Shown piece after piece: positions 57,020-64,000 of a stretch of 64,000 nt of DNA. Origin of the DNA: Lutraria lutraria (taxonomy: Eukaryota > Mollusca > Bivalvia > Venerida > Mactridae). The DNA lies in assembly GCA_964023205.1 (NCBI GenBank), contig OZ026834.1, positions 28,620,756 through 28,684,755 of the forward strand, written 5' to 3'. The notes under the pieces were generated by a model that saw nothing but the letters and a program-made list of their open reading frames with translations, did no database searches and was not told the origin of the DNA. The stretch's first letter is position 1. Each line of letters starts with the position of its first letter. Made by a program: the position numbers and the translations under genes.

Positions 57020-57892
57020 CAGGCTGTTATATAATATCCGTCCCCAATACAAAGTAACATAATTTGATTATTTTAAGACGTGTTGTAACTTTTTATACAT
57101 CAGAATAATTAAAGCAGATGAATGAAATATTTTGACATGTATAAAAATACGGGAATACGTTGACGTCATATACGTCATTGATGACATTATTTCCTGTGGG
57201 CAGTTATGCACGATGGTGGCGTCAGAGAAACAGTGTTCTGAAGTTGTTAAACTTTATTATCAAAGTAATTCACCTGTAACCGTCTTCAGAACTATGAAAA
57301 AGAAGAATCTTAAGTTGGGGAAGATAAACAGGAAACAAATTCAAAGAATTGTACACAAGTTTCAAGACACAGGGTCCATGGAAGACTCAGAAACTCCGGT
57401 CGAGCAAAATCTGTGAGAATTGTTGAAAATATTGAACAGATGAAGGCAACCAACCATCAAATAAACTCTACAGAAGTCGGTATGTTAAGTATTAGGTGGC
57501 ATCAATTAACTCCGTAAGCTCTACAAATGTCTAGAGAATGTTAAAATATGATTTAAAACTGAAGCGGACATAGCAATTAGAGTCTAATTGGATGATTGTA
57601 AATGTGCATATTGTAGATAAGACTGGGTTCTCGGACGAGGCACATTTCCACCTGAATACACAGGTTAACATGAAAAAATGCAGAAAGGACGTCATTTGGA
57701 GCATGTGCTGTAAAGTATACCTTTTGGAAAATATGTAGTATAATTTTATAAAGCTAATACATGTATACATGTTATATAAGCAAACAAAACTTTATTCTGT
57801 CTATGATTAAACTCTTAAACTCACTTCGCAGAAACATGTCATATTAAAATTACAGTTGTGTAAAATGGGGACAGATATTACGAAACACCCTG
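57020..57892 (+). mobile_element. Decayed TA-flanked DNA transposon
   Basis: About 28-bp terminal inverted repeats: CAGGCTGTTATATAATATCC and its counterpart ending ACGAAACACCCTG, with about six mismatches. TA at each end (57018-57019 and 57893-57894). 873 bp, holding transposase remnants. Likely a Tc1/mariner-related element, by TA target and terminus style. Confidence 0.65.
57213..57750 (+). pseudogene. Transposase remnant (HTH and DDE pieces)
   Basis: The first part (MVASEKQCSEVVKLYYQSNS and on to RIVHKFQDTGSMEDS) looks like the N-terminal helix-turn-helix of mariner-like transposases, with a KF-x-x-TGS motif. The reading frame then shifts near 57395. A second piece near 57630-57715 reads FSDEAHFHLN in another frame, the catalytic-Asp region of such transposases. 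Frameshifts and large loss mean no active enzyme. Confidence 0.6.
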
Positions 57893-59060
57893 TATGTACA
57901 GTACATTTAAACTCCACATGTATTTTACTCAGTCTGGTGTGAACGAGTGCAAATATTCATTACTCGGTTTGTAACCATATTTGATTTCTATTTGAGTCCA
58001 AATGGAACATTCCTGTATTTATATGTCATCGTGTCGTTTTACCTGTCGGTGGCATCGCTTCCATAGGCACTGTAGGCACGTGCCTACACTTTTTCTAATA
58101 AAGAATAACAATGCGAAAAATGCAATAAAAATGAATGGTTAGGGGCTGGAAGAATGGACCATCAGAGCACCCAGAGCTTAAACAACATACATGCAGAACT
58201 GCAAGAACTTCATACATTAAAATATTTCAGACTATAGCACACCGGAAAATGCAGCAGAATACTGCGATGAAATATGCACCCTTAGAAAGAAGCCTTTACA
58301 CTATTATAGGACAAGCTACGCCCTGACAGTCACAGACATAATTTATAAAAAACATTTCTTTTTATTGTAGAATTAACAGACACAAACAATAGGTAGTCAT
58401 GCTTATATTATAGGAAGAAATATGCCATTTTGATACCTTATAGACATTCATGTGTTCGGAATATTCAAGTACATTAGATGCAGTTTCTCACTAAAATGAA
58501 TCATTTTACAGCTTTATATATACTTCTACTTAAATAATATACTTAAACAATTAAATAACACCAGCAAATAGAAATTAATTGCCCAATATTGTGTGTAGGG
58601 TTCGTGGACAAACATTCCTTGTTATTGCTCCTATTACAAATGTACCTAATATCTAAGGGAAGCAACTCGAACTGACTTTTGAATCCAAAATAAATTTTCC
58701 CACGGTCCTCAAACACATCTTTACATAATATCGTTTTTGTGATTATAATCAGCTAAATAATTGTTTGACTTTTAGATAGGGATATTAGTAAGGATGTTAA
58801 ATTAATGATTTGAGGCAGAAAAACAGGAAAATAAAGTCAGAATCACATTTTGTGGTTTTTAATAAGGGAGATAATTTGAACGTAGTGGTATGGTAATTTG
58901 GTGCAAAATTCTCCGTAATCTGAAAATAATTTCTTTAATATTTCTTAGATGCTTTGCCTCAGAATGACATTAAATACATATCTATATAGAGTTATCTTTA
59001 AATAAGCTGTACAAACAGAAAAAAAACGAATTTCAGAACTTGAATTTGAAATATATTATA
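57893..59060. other. Intergenic AT-rich DNA
   Basis: No gene seen. GGCACTGTAGGCACGTGCCT near 58066 contains an imperfect palindrome and probably belongs to an old repeat. The ORF at 58135 has no recognisable content. Confidence 0.4.
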
Positions 59061-59107
59061 AGCTTAAGGACTTATATACATACATGTATATAAGTCCTTG
59101 ATAAGCT
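59061..59107. repeat. 47-bp inverted repeat
   Basis: AGCTTAAGGACTTATATACAT and its inverse ATGTATATAAGTCCTT(GAT)AAGCT form a stem of about 21 bp with a 3-nt bulge and a 2-nt loop. Confidence 0.7.
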
Positions 59108-59184
59108 GAAACATTTGAGTGAAAGTTGTGCTCAATATTTCTTTTTTTTCATTTTCTATTTAATAGTATTTATACATGTTGTTA

Positions 59185-59875
59185 TATCCCGGTAAACGAA
59201 GTTTGAAAGGGGGTATAATAAAGTTACTCTGTTGGTCAGTTGGTCGGTCGATTGGTTAATTGGTCCATCACATTGCGTATCACAAGTTTGTGGAGCGAAC
59301 CACAGGCTACCAGCATTTAAAGGTCCCCCCACAGACCCTCTACTACCCAGAAATCTTTTTTACACTCTGGAACACTGTATTTTATGTTTATAACATGTTT
59401 TATAACAGCAAAATAAAGTTTAGAAATCGCACCGGTCTTGTTCATCAAGGTCCTGTTGTAACAATTCTGAACCGATTCTTAAAAGCCTGGTCTTATTCGA
59501 CTCAGAAATAATTTCTCTTTAACCACCATCCAATCTTATATCAATATATTGCTCTGAACTGGAGCAACAAGCCCTTCAACTTACAAAAAGTACCCCTCGG
59601 CATCGATGTGACCTAAGTTTGTTTTCATTAGCTACAGAGTAAATTTCTTTATTCCTTTGTGATTTCATAGAATGGCACATAACTCTGGAATGTGTGAATC
59701 ACTGGGAATGGAAATTGTGTCTTGCACATCTACATTTCATGGTAATAACATAGTTCAAGTTTCATTACAATCGCTTAAAGATTGTGGAAGAAGTTCGCTC
59801 CACAAACTTGTGATACTGTATGCGGACGGACCAACCAATCGACGGACTGATCAAGCCGAAATAATACTTAAATAA
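59185..59875. repeat. Dispersed repeat (family I), longer copy
   Basis: Left end ATATCCCGGTAAACGAAGTT is related to the inverse of the right end of the 33476 copy. GGTCGGTCGATTGG and TGTGGAGCGAACC near the left mirror GTTCGCTCCACAAAC and GGACCAACC on the right, so the whole may be an inverted-repeat element. Confidence 0.45.
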
Positions 59876-60000
59876 AAGAAAAATTGACAGTACGGAATCT
59901 GTGTGTGGAACGACGTTTGAAGTCCCTCGAACATAACAATGCAATGTAATTGTCAGTTATTCATATAACAAGTGAATTATCCGAGTCAAGCAAATTAATA

Positions 60001-60084
60001 ATGAAAAATAACTAACATTCCATAGGTATTATTATATATTTCAATTTAATATATAATACCTATGGAATGTTAGTTATTTTTCAT
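60001..60084. repeat. 84-bp near-perfect foldback followed by (TA)n
   Basis: ATGAAAAATAACTAACATTC...and its exact inverse ending GTTAGTTATTTTTCAT. Arms of about 37 bp differ only by one 3-nt insertion (ATT), with a 7-nt loop. A (TA)n run follows at 60085-60102. Confidence 0.9.
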
Positions 60085-60102
60085 TATATATATATATATA
60101 TA

Positions 60103-62183
60103 TTTGGTTTCCTACATTATCGGAAAATAGGATTACAGCAGATTATACTATCGTGAGTTATTTGTCATATTTCTTTGTCATTGTTCTTTGAAATATATGC
60201 AATGATTATCAATTTCCTTGCTTATGAACGGCAACTTTTACTTTCAACAGCTGAAAAGACACACTTTTTAAAACCATGTGTCAAAATGATAGCACATACG
60301 GTAGATTCTACTACGCTAAAAATAGAAAATCAATACAGTTACAGCAGTAAGCAAGTATCAGCATAGTGTTTAAAAGCTCTGTTAGCGAGTGAGTATATAT
60401 AAATATGCCTCTAAAATGTCCCGGAGAGTGTGTATGCAGTCAATTGCAGTCCGATTTCATACATAAGGGTATTGTGTAATAGGCAAATGTTAAAATACTG
60501 AGTACATATCACTACAATACATCTGAATTTACTTTGTAAATTCGACTTTGTAAATTCGACTTCTAAAAATATACCTTCCTTTCTAGTTTGGGTCATGTGA
60601 CCACATACCAACATTTTTTAAGGGTGGTCTAATATACATCATTTTAAAGTCTCAAAAGTCTGAAAATGAGATTTTTATAAGGACTCGAATCTGGATCTCA
60701 AGTGATGTAACCAGTGACTTGAATCAAAGATAACAAATTCATACATTCAGTATTATTTATTTTATATCATAAGACAACATTTTTTGTATAATTCTTTCAT
60801 CATTAATATTTGTAAAAAAAATTAAATACAATTTTAAACAAATAACAAAATTACCGGTAAAAGATTATCATTCATTGTAGTTAAATCAACAAGTCTCACT
60901 AAATTCAACATAAAGTGAACATTTTTTTTGTATACCTTTTTAAATAATATTTACTAGTATTTACCATTTTCTAAAATACTAGTACACAGAAATTCTCAAA
61001 CAAGAATTAATAAGAAAGAAGAAAATATCAGAATTCAGTGACTTGAACAAACTAGTGACATACCGTAGCAAAAGCAAATTACAGACTTTTTACATCAACA
61101 CAAAAGAAGAAAAATATCAACTCATATCAATTATACGAAATATTTACGATACTTGGCTGAAAATCAAAGAGTTTGGTACAAAACCGATATCAATTCATTT
61201 TCACAAGAATTAAATTCCAATGCTTTGCGCCAAATTCTTTGAATTCACAGAAATGAATGGATAGATATATATATATATATATATTCATGATTAAAAATGA
61301 TAGCAGAAAGATAATTACACAGAACGTTCCATCAATTCAACAAGGCTTCATCAACTAATTATAATCCCTAATTGTCAAGATGAAAACATATCAATGAAAA
61401 CATGATTGTCAATAACAGAATTTTTTTTCATTTGAAAAATGCTTAATTTTTCATATTAAATTTGAGTATAAGTATACAAATGATTAATAATTATCTAGAA
61501 TAGCAAACTGGAGATATACATGGAGATTTGAGCAAATAATTTAAGGCAATAATAAAATGTTACATAATTAAATGATATGTGAACTAATCATGTATTACAT
61601 GTGAAAACCGAACTAAAGAAAGAATTTCTATCTCAAAGGTTTAGAAAAATTTTGTTAACACTATAGTTAAATTATTATGATTTAGTATAAAAATATCACA
61701 AATAAAATAATTCTTATAAATTAGGTAACATGATTTTAATTCAAAAACTGGTTTAAAATATAAGTAAAAATAAATCACTGTTTTTTCAGCTCAAGATTCT
61801 CAAAAACAAAACAAAAATAAGTATATGAATTCTGGACTACACACATTCAGCCTTAATATTTCAAAAATATGTATTTTAATATAAATTATACATTGTATTC
61901 CTTTAGATTTTTGCTTATATTGAAGAGTTAATTTTCACTTTTGATTTTTTTTATTATCTTAGTACATCATTCTACCTTTTATGACTAGGGTGAACAATTC
62001 AATTCATGGATAATTACCCCAAGATAATAAGAATTTCATTTTCGAATATGAAACTTAAGAATCCACAATTATGTCGGATGCGAGCTTAATATTATCCAAT
62101 GGCAAGACAGCATTCTAAGAAACTCTTAATATCAATGTAACACAAGTATACTTCAGACGATACAAATCATGGAGTTTATTGAC
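60103..62183. other. Intergenic AT-rich DNA
   Basis: No gene or RNA seen. An (AT)n run at about 61266-61283. Short ORFs here have no recognisable content. Confidence 0.45.
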
Positions 62184-62415
62184 AAGGGTGACAATATACA
62201 TATATCTGGAATTCCGGATATATCTGTCCTGAAAGAGCTATGATTTCCGAGCAAAATATCTGATGAAATGGTCAATTTAATCTGCTCTGAAGGATTTTCT
62301 TTAATTGAAACTGAGTTAAATATTGAAACAATTTGGCTGAAGGCCTTTTTTTGGCAAAAATGGTCGTCCGCATATGATTTTTAGCATTTTTAATTTGGCT
62401 CTATTGACACCCCTG
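62184..62415. mobile_element. Family A MITE, copy 9
   Basis: AAGGGTGACAATATA to CTATTGACACCCCTG, flanked by ATTGAC / ATTGAA. Confidence 0.7.
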
Positions 62416-62492
62416 ATTGAACAACATATAAAATAGTAATGCAAACTTACACAACTCAACTTTTATAATCAGTGAACATGATCTATTCTGAA

Positions 62493-62702
62493 TACTGTGG
62501 AATCATTAATTTTCGTTGGGGATTTAATTTCGTGGATATCATGGGTCAGCTCGTCCACGAAATCAAATCCCCACAAATTTAAATGCAGAGATAAGGTATT
62601 TCTTTTCAAAAATCAAAATCCACGAATTTATGTCCCCACGAAATACCCATTCTAGTAAAACCACGAAAATTGAGCCCAACGAAAATAAATGAAAATACAG
62701 TA
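62493..62702. mobile_element. TA-flanked MITE (family B), copy 3
   Basis: TACTGTGGAATCATTAATTT and the inverse-type end CCCAACGAAAATAAATG...TACAGTA. Best terminal match of the three copies; 78 bp after family A copy 9, as copy 1 also follows a family A element. Confidence 0.7.
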
Positions 62703-64000
62703 TTCTGTGAGCAGTATTATCACTTACATTACTTGATACTTTACAAATAAAGCGTATAACATTACTTCATTCTCTTGTAACCTCCTCTTATTCTAAAATA
62801 TTATGACATTTCATATCATTGAGTTCTTTGATTGCCTTATTATCTTAATGGCGTCATAAATTTGGGAAATATTAAAGTCTTGGTGACCGATTATAAGTTG
62901 AGCAGTGTATACTAGCAATTAGCATACAAGATTTCTTGGCCTTAAACTTAAAAATAAACACGAAAAACTTTTTAGTGTGAAAGGCTGGAAAAAAAGCATT
63001 CATGTTTAGAGCTACTTAACTCAAAAATAGGAAGTTAAAAAAAAAATTCATTTTTTTCTAAAAAAAAACACGTCTTAGCTGAGAACATAAGGTACAGTTC
63101 ATACCAATATTTTTGTACCTTTGATTTCGCCATTAACAGTAATACTTAAGGGCGGATTTAAAAACTAAGGTCGGTTGGGTAAGAATAAACTTCATTAATG
63201 GGATTTGATTATCTGGCTCAATGATTTCTTATTTAATCATCTAAACCAAATGTCACATTGTAAAGATAGGCAAATGACGTTCCAGGCTTACACCGTTTAT
63301 GATCATATACAAGAATCTAAAACAAAGAACATATAAGGCTGTGAAATTAAGAATTTTTACACAACACTTAACCTGGTAGAATACTGTCTGAGGGCTGAGA
63401 TTTGAGCAACCACTGAAATGACAGGTTAACAAGTGAATCAAGCTACGCACTCATCAAATAGCACTTTATAATTTGCAAAAAAACATTCAATAACAAAATG
63501 AACAAGAGCCATGCTGACATGACCAAGCCCCCCTTTGGGTTTTCTGTAAGGGATATGAACAAAATGTACATATACAAACAAGGAGTATTTCCTATAGTGT
63601 ATTCTCATTTTCCAAAAATGCTCAAAAACCATCAGTGTGTATTGCTTTTTAAACTAAAATCACGAATTATACCTGTCAAGAATCAATAATGAAGAAAGAG
63701 AAACTGGAGTTTAAGTGAATGACCTTGATCTTCTTAGACAAATGTCAATGTCAAAAGTGTTTTTTTTTTTCAAGGTCACCACTTGGAATTTGAAAACTAC
63801 CTTACGTACCATGTTTGACGTCAAAATATAGCATGAGTTTACTGTAACACATCGGAAAATATTTGGATGCAGCAGAAAATAGGAGAATAAAACAAAGTTA
63901 ACAAACAGTAAGTCTACTCCCTTTTTAGGAGAGACTCAACCAAAATCACACAGAAAAATCACAAAATAATGCGAAATCAATTAGTTGTGGTCTCTACAAG
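62703..64000. other. Intergenic DNA to window end
   Basis: No gene seen. TGACCTTGATC and TCAAGGTCACC phrases near 63720 and 63770 resemble repeat text, but no second copy is in the window. Confidence 0.4.

Noticed and set aside
58135..58326. 63-codon ORF downstream of the dead transposon
   Set aside because: No recognisable family; flanking text looks like old repeat DNA.

Overview
The window is a single animal gene spread over about 45 kb, set in AT-rich, repeat-dense DNA. Split exons with GT/AG borders, long introns, tRNA-derived SINEs, many short inverted-repeat elements and 'pearl'-like elements with internal 145-bp tandem units point to a mollusc, most likely a bivalve. I cannot name the species.

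The gene lies on the plus strand from 6497 to 51265. It encodes a complete myotonic-dystrophy-kinase-related Cdc42-binding kinase (MRCK; the pre-duplication relative of vertebrate CDC42BPA/CDC42BPB/CDC42BPG, fly gek and worm mrck-1). I rebuilt 39 coding exons by hand. Every junction keeps frame, and the summed lengths divide by three for each proposed isoform. The order is: short N-terminal helix, AGC-type Ser/Thr kinase with C-terminal extension (exons 1-10), long coiled coil (11-20), acidic/TP-rich linker and C1 zinc finger (21-22), PH (23-26), CNH (27-32), then a CRIB region and a Ser-rich tail (33-38). Predicted lengths run from 1724 to 1787 residues depending on isoform, which fits the roughly 1700-residue family norm. 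The domains describe a membrane- and Cdc42-directed actomyosin kinase.

The most notable feature is at the 3' end. Two separate exons (39210-39293 and 44077-44185) each encode a full core CRIB motif, although the family normally has one. The first is an 84-nt symmetric cassette. It can be skipped or included in frame, giving one or two CRIB motifs, but it cannot replace the second exon. The gene also has two alternative last exons (47672-47731 and 51101-51265), only the second of which matches the conserved MRCK C-terminus, and a possible 6-nt tandem donor in exon 35.

Region by region: 1-6408 is upstream DNA with SINEs, MITEs and a weak promoter candidate near 1300-1400. 6409-51265 is the gene. 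51266 to between about 52.8 and 56.5 kb is a long 3' UTR with several possible poly(A) signals. 57020-57892 is a decayed DNA transposon with transposase remnants. The rest to 64000 is AT-rich intergenic DNA with foldback repeats and MITEs. I see no second host gene. Introns hold over 30 repeat insertions, including nine copies of one MITE family and three copies of an exactly 76-bp foldback element, and none interrupts a coding exon.
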